NCBI GenBank assembly: GCA_040768665.1
Contig: JAXGMN010000014.1
Location: 62,001-126,000, forward strand
DNA length: 64,000 bases
Direction: 5' to 3'
From: JABWBD01 sp040768665
GTDB taxonomy: Bacteria > Planctomycetota > Planctomycetia > Pirellulales > Thermoguttaceae
Shown here: positions 1 through 8,809 of the stretch, in pieces
Layout: each line of letters opens with the position of its first letter
Position numbering within the stretch: the first letter of the stretch is position 1
Program-made: the position numbers and the translations under genes
Notes under the pieces: generated by a model
Databases searched by the model: none
Seen by the model: only the letters and a program-made list of their open reading frames with translations
What the model was told of the DNA's origin: nothing

Positions 1-1
1 T

Positions 2-493
2 CGGACCGTCGTGTTGATGCTGCATCACAGCGACGAGGGCGCGTTTGGGGTGGTATTGAATCGCCCCGCGGAGAATACCGTCAGCGAGCTTTGGGAGAAG
101 ATCGGGGAAGGGACGTGCGAAAACGACCAGTTGATCAATTTCGGCGGCCCTGTTTCCGGCCCGCTGATGGCATTGCATGAGATGCAGAGTGCTTCGGAAA
201 TGGAAGTGCTCCCCGGGCTGTATTTCGCCGCACAGCGGGAAAATCTGGAGAAGATCTTGCGGCAGGAGAAGCACTCGGTCCGCGTGTTCGTCGGCCATGC
301 CGGTTGGGGTGGGGGGCAGTTGGAGCAGGAACTCGGAGAGGGCGCCTGGCTGACCGGCGCCGCGAAGGCCGAGTACGTTTTCTACCAGCGAGACCTCGAT
401 CTGTGGAAGAGAGTCTCCAAGCAAATCGGAAACGAATTGCTCGTCCGGGCGACCGGGATCAAGCACCTGCCCGACGATCCATCGCTTAATTGA
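2..493 (+). CDS. yqgE: YqgE/AlgH family protein, 5' end missing
   Basis: The reading frame is open from base 2, reading RTVVLMLHHSDEGAFGVVLNRP, which is the conserved early part of the YqgE/AlgH (UPF0301) family. The gene therefore starts left of the window, and the GTG at 11 is an internal codon. Further family signatures are INFGGPVSGPL and RVFVGHAGWGGGQLEQEL. The C-terminus is complete and the stop is at 491-493. The family is cytoplasmic, about 185 residues long, and its molecular role is not settled (linked to alginate regulation in Pseudomonas). It converges on the SHOCT gene with only about 10 bases between stops. Family assignment is firm; function is not. Confidence 0.93.
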   Translation, partial: RTVVLMLHHSDEGAFGVVLNRPAENTVSELWEKIGEGTCENDQLINFGGPVSGPLMALHEMQSASEMEVLPGLYFAAQRENLEKILRQEKHSVRVFVGHAGWGGGQLEQELGEGAWLTGAAKAEYVFYQRDLDLWKRVSKQIGNELLVRATGIKHLPDDPSLN

Positions 494-503
494 GCAGGCC
501 AGA

Positions 504-719
504 CTACGTGGGCCGCCTGAGTTCCGCCAGGCTGCGTTCGTATTCCTCTTCGTCGATCTCGCCTTCGATATACCGGCGCCGCAGCATCTCCTCGGCATCC
601 TCGCGGGATTCCCGCCGAGGCGCTACCCGGACCACCCATAGAATCACGGCCAGTACGGCGAGGCTGATCACCAGCCACGCGAGCCATGGATACAAGTTTA
701 CTGCCCACCATTCGCCCAT
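504..719 (-). CDS. Small membrane protein with SHOCT domain
   Basis: A 71-residue protein. Residues about 8-31 form one hydrophobic segment (LYPWLAWLVISLAVLAVILWVV), followed by a basic stretch (RVAPRRESR). The C-terminal SHOCT-type motif runs about 41-68, with AEEMLRRRYIEGEIDEEEY as its core. SHOCT domains are short C-terminal modules thought to mediate oligomerisation or to bind partners. The start is supported by GGAG about eight bases upstream of the ATG. It converges on yqgE and is otherwise isolated. The partner and role are unknown. Confidence 0.85.
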   Translation of the reverse strand: MGEWWAVNLYPWLAWLVISLAVLAVILWVVRVAPRRESREDAEEMLRRRYIEGEIDEEEYERSLAELRRPT

Positions 720-739
720 CGAGAATTCTCCGGTTTTTC

Positions 740-853
740 CCAGCCGTTTAAGCGGCGGCCGGCGACTGGTCCATTTTTTCGGCTAGCTCAAGTACTTTGG
801 CGTCAAAGACGTCGGCCGAGACCATGGACCTGTTCCGCCCCGTGAACGGTTAC
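740..853. repeat. Palindromic intergenic repeat, family B (degenerate copy)
   Basis: The right end GTGAACGGTTAC (842-853) and the internal blocks GACTGGTCCATTTTTTCGGC and ACCATGGACCTGTTCC match the two 124-bp family B elements at 38113 and 39025. The left end (about 740-751) is diverged. It lies between the SHOCT gene and the end of the NagB-like gene. No protein is encoded. The left boundary is approximate. Confidence 0.65.
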
Positions 854-1106
854 GGTCTTTCGTGCTGCCCTGGAGTCATGTTAGCATTTTTCGTGCCGGA
901 GATGGAACGCCGTTTGCAAAGCGGCAGACCTCCGGGCCGAGGATGCCCAGGCTGAGCAGTCGGGATAAGTTGTCGCCCCGGTGGTTCGCTCCCGGCCGAC
1001 GTGATATGGCCGGGAGCGAAGAAAGGTTTCTCGCACGTCGGTGGCAGATGTGCCGGCAGGCGCGGCCGCTTCGGCTACGGCGGAGACGATCGCACCGGGC
1101 CGCTGG
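854..1106. other. Intergenic, nothing recognised
   Basis: GC-rich sequence between the family B repeat and the stop of the NagB-like gene. A plus-strand open frame crosses it (862-1149), but its translation is arginine-rich, matches no family and overlaps the NagB-like gene, so it was not called. Transcripts entering from the right would end here, but no clear hairpin was seen. Confidence 0.4.
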
Positions 1107-2039
1107 TCAGTGCATCTCGGTCGCCACGGTGCCGATGGCGGGACGGTAGAAATTGAACTGCACGTTCGGATGGTCGGCTAAAAGCGACATCGGTACCGAC
1201 GGGTCGGGCAATTTCTTGGCAATCATATAGGTCGTCAATCGCATGCCGAAGGGATTGTCGTGCGTGCCGGCCTGCCAGATCGAGACTTTTTCCGCTTTCC
1301 AGGTCTCAAAGGGGCCGACGGTCGCCGCCTGGGTCGGCACGAGAGCCACTTGACCGCCGCCTGAGGTTCGGGCGTTCTGCACGATCGTCATCGGGTGCAG
1401 GTCGGTGACGCGCGTTTTGAGTTTGCGGTACTCTTCCGGCGAGGGTGGGTTGTCTTTGTACTTCCCTTTGCGGCGAGGCGGATCGTTGAAGGCCCAGTGC
1501 TTCACCTCGCCCTGGCCGCCCTGCATCACCATGCAGCGAACCTGGTCGTAGGTCTTCGAATAGGCGGCCAGGTCGCCGGTCGGGAAATGCAGGTGCTCGT
1601 TCGGCATTCGCAGTTTCTTATTGATCCACTTGAAGCAGATGTCCATGTCGGCCTTGGCAAAGCTGAGCGGATGCGTGGTGGGAACCGGGTTGCCCTCGTC
1701 ATCCACCCATTCGTCCATGCCCCAGAAATGAGCGTTGCGGATGTCCAGCTCCAGCTCGTTCACCAGGCGGGCTACCAGCGGCAACTGCTCGGTTGGGCCG
1801 ATCGGACCACAGATGCCGCACGGGTTATCGGCTGTCGACTGCTTCCAGGCCGTGATGTATTCCAAAGCCTCGGCCAGGTAAAAGTCTTCCAGTGAATCGT
1901 ACAGAACCACTTTGAAGCCGGGACGCGAGAGCTTTTCCATATCCTTGACGGTCAGCTTCGCCACATCGCTCAAGAGCTGCGGATCGAGTGTCGTATAGTC
2001 CCACCAGTCCGGGGCGACTTTGCTGATCGGGCGTGCCAT
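1107..2039 (-). CDS. NagB-like glucosamine-6-phosphate isomerase/deaminase family protein
   Basis: A 310-residue protein of the NagB/6-phosphogluconolactonase fold. Recognisable landmarks are GICGPIGPTEQLPLVARLV (about residues 74-92), the phosphosugar-binding region, and NAHFWGMDEWVDDEGN (about 103-118), which resembles the FxMDE segment of NagB. NagB itself converts glucosamine-6-phosphate to fructose-6-phosphate and ammonia. Substrate residues are not conserved well enough for me to claim the same reaction. No signal peptide is seen, so it is probably cytoplasmic. AAGGAG lies about nine bases before the ATG. It follows the PIG-L deacetylase gene by 32 bases on the same strand. The pair suggests deacetylation followed by isomerisation or deamination of an amino sugar; this is inference from context. 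Confidence 0.85.
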   Translation of the reverse strand: MARPISKVAPDWWDYTTLDPQLLSDVAKLTVKDMEKLSRPGFKVVLYDSLEDFYLAEALEYITAWKQSTADNPCGICGPIGPTEQLPLVARLVNELELDIRNAHFWGMDEWVDDEGNPVPTTHPLSFAKADMDICFKWINKKLRMPNEHLHFPTGDLAAYSKTYDQVRCMVMQGGQGEVKHWAFNDPPRRKGKYKDNPPSPEEYRKLKTRVTDLHPMTIVQNARTSGGGQVALVPTQAATVGPFETWKAEKVSIWQAGTHDNPFGMRLTTYMIAKKLPDPSVPMSLLADHPNVQFNFYRPAIGTVATEMH

Positions 2040-2071
2040 CGAAGTTCTCCTTGTGAGTGAAAACGGGTGGG

Positions 2072-2842
2072 TTAGACCAGAATGCTGCCGCTGGATCCGA
2101 ACAGGGCGGCCAGCAGGTCGTCTTTCGGATACGCGTGCCCGCGATGCTGGACAAACGCCTCGGCCGCGGCCGCGCCGGCCTGCTGCCCGCGCATCGCCAT
2201 ATGACGCTTCATCGTCTCCACGTACTCATCCATGCCGTGATGGGCCATCAGCCAGTCCCGCTGGCTGGCATGGCATGCGAGCATCTCGGTCTTCTTTTCC
2301 ATCTGCGACGTGACATCGACATAGGTCGTCGGCTGAATGGGGTTGCCCAACGGGTCGATCCCTTCCACCGGATCGCAATAATAGAGATACGGCGTGCCCG
2401 AACCCTCCAAAACGGGAAGCTCGGAGACGTTGGGACCGGCATAGAGGAAGCTCGCCGCCCGTGCCAGGAGCGATGCCTGCTCGTGGTCCATCATGTAGTC
2501 CTTCGCCGCATGGGTGAATACGAGCGAGGGGGCAATGCGTCGGAAGAGGTCATAGGTCTTCCGCAGCGCCGCCTTGTCGTAGACCACGAATCCGTCGTTC
2601 TCGTCGATGCAGTGGTACGTGGCGCCGATCAGCGACGCCGCTTTGGCGGCCTCCTGGGTGCGTATGCTGCTGATATCCCACCGATTGCGAGTCGCCGTAC
2701 CGCAATCGCCGGGCGCGGCCGTGGCGATGTGGAGTTCCCAGCCCCGCTCGGCCAGCCGCATCATGGTGCCGGTGCAAAGGAATTCGGCGTCGTCCGGGTG
2801 AGCCATAAACGCCAGCGCGACACGCCTCTGAGGTTCTTTCAT
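2072..2842 (-). CDS. PIG-L (LmbE-like) family deacetylase
   Basis: The family zinc motif is near the N-terminus: AFMAHPDDAEFLCTGT, followed by GWELHIATAAPGDCG. A later histidine block contains MMDHEQASLLA. These enzymes remove acetyl groups from N-acetylglucosaminyl conjugates. The frame is open further upstream to 2944, but the ATG at 2842 is chosen because AGCAGGAACC precedes it and the family fold begins at its residue 8. This gives 256 residues and no signal peptide. It lies directly upstream of the NagB-like gene and is divergent from the oxidoreductase at 3086. The natural substrate is unknown. Confidence 0.9.
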   Translation of the reverse strand: MKEPQRRVALAFMAHPDDAEFLCTGTMMRLAERGWELHIATAAPGDCGTATRNRWDISSIRTQEAAKAASLIGATYHCIDENDGFVVYDKAALRKTYDLFRRIAPSLVFTHAAKDYMMDHEQASLLARAASFLYAGPNVSELPVLEGSGTPYLYYCDPVEGIDPLGNPIQPTTYVDVTSQMEKKTEMLACHASQRDWLMAHHGMDEYVETMKRHMAMRGQQAGAAAAEAFVQHRGHAYPKDDLLAALFGSSGSILV

Positions 2843-3085
2843 GGTTCCTGCTCGCTGTGAAACACGGTGTGGACGATGGAGCGTCGACGGAAGCTGTTTA
2901 GTATACCGGGCAGGCGATGAATGGGAAGAACCGACCGAAGACATTGGTCATTGGTCATTTGGGACTCCGATGTCGGCCCCCCTATTCTGGGCTGTCCCTG
3001 GCTTCGGCAGCTTGCACTTTCAGTCAATTTTCGCCAAGATCACGGCATCGTGACGGGGCATTTTCGTTTGGGAGGAGGTGCAACG

Positions 3086-4111
3086 ATGACCGACGGCAAA
3101 CTTGGAGTAGCCATCCACGGGGCAGGGAACGTCGCGCATGCGCACGCGGCAAGCTGGCTCAAGAATCCGCATGCCAAAATCGTCTCGGTAAGCAGCCGCA
3201 AGAAAGACAGCGCCGAGCGGCTGATCGAGAAACTCGGGCTGGACTGCGAAGCAAGCGACGACTACGAGCAGGTCCTCAAAGACGATCGCGTGGACATCGT
3301 CAATCTCAGCGGCCCCAACCACGTCCACACTCCGCAGGCGGTGGCGGCTGCGGAGGCGGGCAAGCACATCCTGATCGAAAAGCCCATGTGCATTTCGATG
3401 GAGGAGAATCGATCCCTTCGCGATGCGGTGGCCAAGGCCGGTGTCCGGAGCGTCGTCAGCTTCGTGCTTCGCTGGAACCCGCTGTTCGAGAATATCAAGG
3501 CGTTGCTGGCCCAGGGCGCAATCGGCGAATTGTTCTACATCGAGGTGGACTATTGGCACGGATTGGCCGAATGGTGGACCGGCTGGGACTGGGGCCACCG
3601 GTACGAGTCGGGACGCAGCACGATGCTCACCGGCGGTTGCCATGCCGTCGACGCCATCCGCTGGTTCGCCGGAAAGGAAATCGTTGAAGTATCGGCGTTC
3701 AGCAATAATCCCAGGGGAAAATTCGAGTACGATGCGAACGTGGTGGCCGTGCTGAAATTCGAGGGCGGAGCGATCGGCAAGACTTCGGCGCTGTTCGACG
3801 CCGATATGCCGTACCAGTTCAACATCGATCTGGCAGGGACCGAAGGGACCATCCGCGACCATCGCGTTTGGTCGAAGAAGCTCTTCCCCGGACAGACCGG
3901 CTGGACCACGATGCAGACGATCCTGCCCGATTCGGGGGCCGTCGAGCACCATCCGTTCGACTTCGAGGTGAATCACCTGGTCGACTGTATTCTCGAGGGC
4001 CGCGAGTCGCACGTGAATATCGCCGATGCGTATCGGACGCACGAGGTATGCATGGCGATCGATCGGTCCATTGCCGAGGGCGGCAGGCCCGTGAGTTTGC
4101 CGCTCAGCTAG
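3086..4111 (+). CDS. Gfo/Idh/MocA family oxidoreductase, cytoplasmic type
   Basis: A 341-residue NAD(P)-dependent sugar oxidoreductase-like protein. The Rossmann nucleotide-binding start is LGVAIHGAGNVAHAHAASW (residues about 6-24), with Ala in the third glycine position. The EKP catalytic motif is in HILIEKPMCISMEEN (about 94-108). The C-terminal alpha/beta domain includes GGCHAVDAIRWFAGKEIVEV. Unlike the other three members here it has no twin-arginine leader, so it should act in the cytoplasm. The frame is open from 2921, but the strong ribosome site GGAGGAGGTG at 3071-3080 fixes the start at 3086. It is followed after about 130 bases by the URO-D-like gene. Substrate unknown. Confidence 0.92.
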   Translation: MTDGKLGVAIHGAGNVAHAHAASWLKNPHAKIVSVSSRKKDSAERLIEKLGLDCEASDDYEQVLKDDRVDIVNLSGPNHVHTPQAVAAAEAGKHILIEKPMCISMEENRSLRDAVAKAGVRSVVSFVLRWNPLFENIKALLAQGAIGELFYIEVDYWHGLAEWWTGWDWGHRYESGRSTMLTGGCHAVDAIRWFAGKEIVEVSAFSNNPRGKFEYDANVVAVLKFEGGAIGKTSALFDADMPYQFNIDLAGTEGTIRDHRVWSKKLFPGQTGWTTMQTILPDSGAVEHHPFDFEVNHLVDCILEGRESHVNIADAYRTHEVCMAIDRSIAEGGRPVSLPLS

Positions 4112-4242
4112 GATGAGAGATGAGGGATGAGGGATGACAACTACATGCGTGCGGTGGAAAAAGATCATGACCCGAAAAGGCGACACGAGGACTAACATGA
4201 CGGCTCATTCTTTATCCCTCATCTCTCACCCCTCATCCCTCC
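4112..4242. repeat. GATGAG-rich inverted repeat between two plus-strand genes
   Basis: Short GATGAGRGAT units at 4112-4137 are mirrored by ATCCCTCATC units at 4211-4242. The two arms are separated by about 75 bases, so the spacer could fold into a long imperfect hairpin. The right arm ends directly at the ATG of the URO-D-like gene, which therefore lacks a visible Shine-Dalgarno sequence. The role is unknown; it may attenuate transcription or simply be low-complexity repeat. Confidence 0.4.
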
Positions 4243-4243
4243 T

Positions 4244-5293
4244 ATGACCCCCCGAGAGCGTTGGCTTGCGCTGTTGAACGGCGAGCGGCCGGATCGCATC
4301 CCGACCGACTATCAGGCGACGCCCGAGGTCACCGCTCGGCTGCTTCGAGATCTCGACTGTCTGGACGAGCGGGCCCTATGGAAGCGGCTGGACATCGATC
4401 GGCGGACGATCCTGGAGCCGAAATGGAAGCTGCCGCACCACCCCGATGATCCGGCGGCCGACATGTGGGGCATTCGTTATCGGAAGGCCGACTACGGCAC
4501 GGGGGTTTACGACGAACCGGTCCACATGCCGCTTGCCGCGATCGACACGGTCGAAGAAGTCCACGCCCACCGCTGGCCCTCGCCCGACGATTTCGACTAT
4601 GGCGTGATCACGCGCGCGATCGAGGCCGACGATGGGACCTACCCGATCCACGTTGGCGTCTATGAGCCGTTTCTCCTTTATGGATACATGCGGGGGCTCG
4701 AGCGGGCGTTCGAGGATCTGCTGCTGCGGCCGGAGATCGCCGATGCAATCCTCAGCCACATTTACGACTTTTACGAAGAGTCCAACCGCCGCAGCTTCGA
4801 AGCCGGGGGTGGCCGGATCGATTTGACCTACGTGGCCGAGGATCTCGGCGCCCAGACCGGTCCGCTCATGAGCTTGAAAACGTACCGTCGCTTCCTGCTG
4901 CCGAACCAAAAGCGGATGGCCGATCTCGCCCGGTCGTTCGGCATCCACGTGATGTACCATACCGACGGCGCGGCTCGCCCGTTCCTTCCCGACCTGGTCG
5001 ACGTGGTCGGGATCGAGATTCTCAATCCGATCCAATGGCGTTGTCCGGGGATGGAGCGGGAGAAGCTCGTGGCGGACTTCGGCGATCGGATTATCTTCCA
5101 CGGTTCGATCGACAACCAGCGGACGCTCGCCTTCGGCACGGTGGACGACGTCGTGCGGGAGGTACGCGAAAGCATCGAAATCTACCGCAATGTCCGCTGG
5201 ATCTGCGCCCCGTGCCACAACATCCAGCCGGTCAGCCCGACGGAGAACGTGGTGGCGATGTACGAGACGATCCACCAGTTGGGAGGGACGTAG
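4244..5293 (+). CDS. Uroporphyrinogen decarboxylase family protein (URO-D-like)
   Basis: A 349-residue TIM-barrel protein. The start MTPRERWLALLNGERPDRIP is the typical opening of URO-D/corrinoid methyltransferase-like proteins. Later landmarks are VMYHTDGAARPFLPDLVDVVGIEILNPIQW and IIFHGSIDNQRTLAFGTVDDV near the C-terminus. These paralogues, abundant in planctomycetes, are usually not heme enzymes. They resemble methyltransferases acting on small methylated or sugar-derived compounds. No signal peptide is seen. It may be co-transcribed with the upstream oxidoreductase. The reaction is unknown. Confidence 0.88.
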   Translation: MTPRERWLALLNGERPDRIPTDYQATPEVTARLLRDLDCLDERALWKRLDIDRRTILEPKWKLPHHPDDPAADMWGIRYRKADYGTGVYDEPVHMPLAAIDTVEEVHAHRWPSPDDFDYGVITRAIEADDGTYPIHVGVYEPFLLYGYMRGLERAFEDLLLRPEIADAILSHIYDFYEESNRRSFEAGGGRIDLTYVAEDLGAQTGPLMSLKTYRRFLLPNQKRMADLARSFGIHVMYHTDGAARPFLPDLVDVVGIEILNPIQWRCPGMEREKLVADFGDRIIFHGSIDNQRTLAFGTVDDVVREVRESIEIYRNVRWICAPCHNIQPVSPTENVVAMYETIHQLGGT

Positions 5294-5417
5294 AGAAGTA
5301 ACCGGGCTGCCGGCTTGAGTCGGAACGACCAAAACCGTCAGATTCTCCGTTTCGAATTCTGGTTTTTGCGTTTTTGAATTGGTTTGGAATTTCGAATTTC
5401 GTGCTTCGAATTTCCCC

Positions 5418-5588
5418 TCAGTGGGTCTGCCCGCCTTCGGGCTCGGCGGTGAGATTTCTCGTCATTTGGACGATTTCGTAGCCGCCTTTGACGCCCACAT
5501 AGAACAGCAGCAGGCCGTACCAGGCGATCGAGCCGAAAATCATGGCGGTCCAGAACAACACGAGCGGATTGAAAATGATCTCGTTCAT
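5418..5588 (-). CDS. 56-residue membrane protein, translationally coupled to the SSS symporter
   Basis: Translation reads MNEIIFNPLVLFWTAMIFGS..., a single hydrophobic span over about residues 8-33, then a polar tail ending in EPEGGQTH and a TGA stop. The ATG (5586-5588) overlaps the TGA of the symporter (5585-5587) as ATGA, a classic sign of translational coupling. The span length, immediate overlap and shared strand suggest a small accessory subunit, comparable in concept to the small partner proteins of other sodium:solute symporters. I do not recognise a named family. Short gene callers would miss it. Confidence 0.75.
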   Translation of the reverse strand: MNEIIFNPLVLFWTAMIFGSIAWYGLLLFYVGVKGGYEIVQMTRNLTAEPEGGQTH

Positions 5589-7150
5589 GACTGCTCGATG
5601 TCCTTCTTGCTAATGAGTCCCGGAATCGGGCCGGCGACGCCGGCTCCGAACATGCGTGCGACGTAGGTGCCCACGATCATTCCGGCAAAGGCCAATGCGA
5701 ACGCGGCCAGGCCCGCTGTCTCCGGTTTGATCTGCTTTGCCGGGTCCGTCACGATGCCGTTGTAGATGAGGAACGTGATCGGTCCGACCGCCCCGAGCAC
5801 CAGGGAGGCGATCGCGCCCCAACTGTTCGCCTTCTTCCAATACAACGCACCCACCAAGAGCGAGAACACGCTGGCCAGGTAGATGTTTCCCGTGACGGCC
5901 AGGTAGTCCCACGCCCGGCCGGGCATTTCATACCAAAGGCCGTAGAAGACGAGAAAGATTCCGATCAAGACCACCAGTGATCGAACGACGAGCAGCTTGA
6001 CCCTGGGTGAAGGGGGCGTCTTGACCAACGGCATGACGATATCGTTGTAGATCACCGTGGCCCAGGTCAGCAGGTATCCGCTGTCGGTCGACATTTCGGC
6101 GGCCAGCATGGCGGCGATCATGATGCCGATCACGCCGGTCGGCAAGAGCGTGTTGAGATAGGCCGGCATGGCCGTCAGGCTGTCGACGCCTTCCGGCAAT
6201 CCGCCCTGACGCCAGAAGTAATAGAAGGCGGCCGCGCCCCACAGCCCCGGCAGGCCGAAGCGCCCGACGAAATAGAAGGATGTCCGCCGGTAGACTTTCC
6301 TGGCAGTCGCGTCGTCACGAGCGCTCAGCACGCGTGCGATGTTCGTCTGCCAGGTCGTCACTACGGCCATGGCGAGGATTGCCTGCCACGCGACCCAGAA
6401 CAAGCCGATCTCCGCGGAGGCGAAGGGGTCGAACGGGTTGCCCATGGTAAATGTTTCTTGTTTCGCCGTGTTGACCAGCGTCGCGCCCTCCTGATGCGCT
6501 TGCCAAAGGCCGGTGATCAGGTCGGTCCAGCCGAGACTGCCCACAACGAGCACCGACGTGATCACGATGCCCAGGCCCATGACCAGGAACTGGATATAAT
6601 CCGTGACCAGCACGGAGAGCATTCCGCCGAGCACGGTATACAAGAGCACGATGGCCAACAGCGCGGTCATCGTGATTTCCAGGTACTCCTTGGGTAGCCC
6701 GGTAACGTGGACGAGAAACTCCCCGCCCAGCCGCAGAAAGATTCCCATGTTCAACACGCCGCCGAGCACGACGACCAGTCCGGCCAACCAGCGGACGTGC
6801 TTGCCGAAGCGTTTTTCGAACAGTTCGGGGATCGTGATCACGTCGGTCCGGCGGAGCGGCCCGATGACAAAACCGGTCATGCCGACCAGGAGCATTGCGG
6901 CAGCGATGAGCACGCCGGGCGTGGCGCCCGCGAACCCGCTGCTGAAGCCCATTTGGGCCGTATACATCACGGTGACGATGCCCATTTCCGTGGCGGCCAG
7001 CGAAGCAACACCCAGATTGATGTCCATCTCGCGGCCGGCGACGGCGAAATCGTCGACACCACGGATATAGCGTCGCATCCACACACCCGCGACCACGCAC
7101 GCGACCATGTACGCCGCAATGATCAGCCAGTCGATGGGTTGGAGCATCAT
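5585..7150 (-). CDS. Sodium:solute symporter (SSS family)
   Basis: A 521-residue polytopic membrane protein with about 13 hydrophobic segments and the SSS fold. Characteristic stretches are DDFAVAGREMDINLGVASLAATEMG (first unwound helix region) and LLYTVLGGMLSVLVTDYIQFLVM, the conserved G-G-x-x-A/S-V-x-x-T-D-x-x-Q helix found throughout the family. MLAAEMSTDSGYLLTWATVIYNDI resembles the A-x-x-S-x-x-x-S-x-x-L-N region. It imports a solute, probably a sugar or organic acid, with sodium. The start has tandem ATGs after a GGGAG site. It overlaps a 56-residue membrane protein by ATGA. A kinase/nucleotidyltransferase pair lies upstream on the same strand, separated by a repeat element. Confidence 0.93.
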   Translation of the reverse strand: MMLQPIDWLIIAAYMVACVVAGVWMRRYIRGVDDFAVAGREMDINLGVASLAATEMGIVTVMYTAQMGFSSGFAGATPGVLIAAAMLLVGMTGFVIGPLRRTDVITIPELFEKRFGKHVRWLAGLVVVLGGVLNMGIFLRLGGEFLVHVTGLPKEYLEITMTALLAIVLLYTVLGGMLSVLVTDYIQFLVMGLGIVITSVLVVGSLGWTDLITGLWQAHQEGATLVNTAKQETFTMGNPFDPFASAEIGLFWVAWQAILAMAVVTTWQTNIARVLSARDDATARKVYRRTSFYFVGRFGLPGLWGAAAFYYFWRQGGLPEGVDSLTAMPAYLNTLLPTGVIGIMIAAMLAAEMSTDSGYLLTWATVIYNDIVMPLVKTPPSPRVKLLVVRSLVVLIGIFLVFYGLWYEMPGRAWDYLAVTGNIYLASVFSLLVGALYWKKANSWGAIASLVLGAVGPITFLIYNGIVTDPAKQIKPETAGLAAFALAFAGMIVGTYVARMFGAGVAGPIPGLISKKDIEQS

Positions 7151-7327
7151 GAGAAGTATCTCCCGTTAACGTGGCACCGCTGGTGCGCGCAGTGGAAGCA
7201 GGAATTCAGAAAACGCGAGTATAATTGCCGGCCGGTTGCCGATCAAGCGATCCGCACTTGCAGGTGCGGCAAGTTCTTGGGACACGCCCATCCGGCCGGC
7301 TTCTCGTTTCGCCGCAGTCCCGCTGGA

Positions 7328-7422
7328 GACTGCTGAAAAGGGGACAGGCACCGCAACATCTTGTACCTATCGTCAAGTCAGGTTACCACCAGTTGCGGAG
7401 CCAGTCCCCTTTTTCAGCAGTC
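7328..7422. repeat. Palindromic intergenic repeat, family A
   Basis: A 95-bp element bounded by GACTGCTGAAAAGGGGAC and its complement. Internal blocks are AGGCACCGCAACATCTTG and GCGGAGCCAGTCCCC. It is nearly identical, in inverted orientation, to the copy at 33703-33798. It lies between the GHMP kinase stop and the symporter start. It could form a long hairpin and so may also terminate transcription. Confidence 0.85.
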
Positions 7423-7438
7423 GGCCCATCGCCGGCCG

Positions 7439-8809
7439 TCAAAGCCGAAATGCCGCGGGTCCGGCGGCTGTGGTGAAAAACACGGAAGTGCGATCGTGTT
7501 CGGGGAACCGCCGCCGGTAGGTTCCTGACCACTCCGCCAGGAATGCGTCGGCGGCCGATGCCTCGATCAGCGCCCAGACACTCCCCCCGAAACCTGCGCC
7601 GAAGGCGGATGCCGCGACTGCGCCGGCCGCACGTGCATTCAGTGCAAGGTGCACCGTCTCAGGTACCTGGTTGCCCAGAAGCCGTTCGGCCGCGAGCTGC
7701 GACTGGTCGACCAGCGTGCCGAAGCGGGCCAGGTCACCGCGGGCGAGCGCATCACCGGCCGCCGGCACGATTTGCTCGTTTTCGGTGATGAAGTGCTCCA
7801 GGCGCGTGAGAAGGGCGTCGGCTTCCGAAGGTTCGGCATTCTTCACCGCGTGCATCAGACGACCGACGGCATTGGCCCCGCTGGCCAGCGCGGCCGCAAG
7901 ATGCAGGTCGTCGCGCCCCGTGGCTTGCCGCCAAAGCTCGGTGGTTCTCGACACCATGCGCGACGCTCGATTGTACTTCTCCATTGCCGCGCCGGTCTTT
8001 GCCGCCACAACGCCGCTGCTGGCGATCGCAAAAACGTAGCCGGGCGGAATCGGGATCGCCCGATCAAAACAGACCGGGCAGTACGAATACTGGCTGACGT
8101 GTCTCGGCCTGGCGTTCAGAATGGCCGTGTGGTCTTCGCTGCCGCCAAAGGTCCCGACGCCCCGATCACCGACGAGCGAGCCGAACGTCTGGCCGTTCTC
8201 GACCGTGCCGAGATAGCCGGCCAGATCGGTGAGCGTTGCGATGTTTTCGCGGTATTCCAGCCGCTGGTCGAGGCGGTTGACCTCCGCCAGGGCCAGGAAG
8301 GTGGCCACCATCATGGCGCTTGAGCTGCTCATGCCCGCCGCGGACGGAAGGTCGCTGGCTAGCGCGATGTCGGCGCCGCGGAGCGAGCCGGGGAAGTTTC
8401 TCGCGACGCGGCGAGCGACCGTCATGGGATAATTCGACCAATGGCCGGTGCGCGGTGCCAACTCGGGGTCGGCTTCGAACTCGACAGTCTGCCGGCAAGC
8501 GGCGTCGCACACGCGAATCCGCGGGTCATCGCGGGGGACCGCGACCAGGCAAAACCCTCGTTCGGCCGCGGCGACCATCGTCCGCCCGCCGGCATAGTCG
8601 GTATGCTTGCCGAGGACCTCGATCCGCCCCGGCACGAAAAATGCCAACCGCGCCGCGCCGGTATCGACCGGCTCAAGTGTCGCTGCGGCCGTGGCGAAGC
8701 GTTCGGCCTTCGCGGCGGCAGCGGCAGGGCTGAGGCCGGACTCGAGCAATTGGCTGCCGAGAGCCTCGATATCGCCCAGCGATCCGCGAAAGCCGAGATG
8801 TCGAATCAA
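7439..8809 (-). CDS. GHMP-family sugar kinase, galactokinase-like
   Basis: A 456-residue protein with all three GHMP signatures: PGRIEVLGKHTDYAGG (residues 60-75), the ATP-binding DLPSAAGMSSSSA (about 153-165) and AFGAGFGGSVWAL (about 402-414). The segment GTFGGSEDHTAIL probably carries the catalytic aspartate. The galactokinase signature normally reads GEHTDY. The Glu that contacts the sugar 6-hydroxyl in galactokinase is Lys here, so the substrate may not be galactose. The start is TTG: it follows GGAGGTG by five bases and overlaps the nucleotidyltransferase stop as TTGA. The two gene products probably act in sequence, anomeric phosphorylation followed by nucleotide transfer. Cytoplasmic. 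Confidence 0.9.
   Translation of the reverse strand: MIRHLGFRGSLGDIEALGSQLLESGLSPAAAAAKAERFATAAATLEPVDTGAARLAFFVPGRIEVLGKHTDYAGGRTMVAAAERGFCLVAVPRDDPRIRVCDAACRQTVEFEADPELAPRTGHWSNYPMTVARRVARNFPGSLRGADIALASDLPSAAGMSSSSAMMVATFLALAEVNRLDQRLEYRENIATLTDLAGYLGTVENGQTFGSLVGDRGVGTFGGSEDHTAILNARPRHVSQYSYCPVCFDRAIPIPPGYVFAIASSGVVAAKTGAAMEKYNRASRMVSRTTELWRQATGRDDLHLAAALASGANAVGRLMHAVKNAEPSEADALLTRLEHFITENEQIVPAAGDALARGDLARFGTLVDQSQLAAERLLGNQVPETVHLALNARAAGAVAASAFGAGFGGSVWALIEASAADAFLAEWSGTYRRRFPEHDRTSVFFTTAAGPAAFRL

Noticed and set aside
5294..5417. AT-richer stretch with GAATTTCG repeats after the URO-D-like gene
   Set aside because: Short, imperfect direct repeats only; no hairpin or reading frame clear enough to call.
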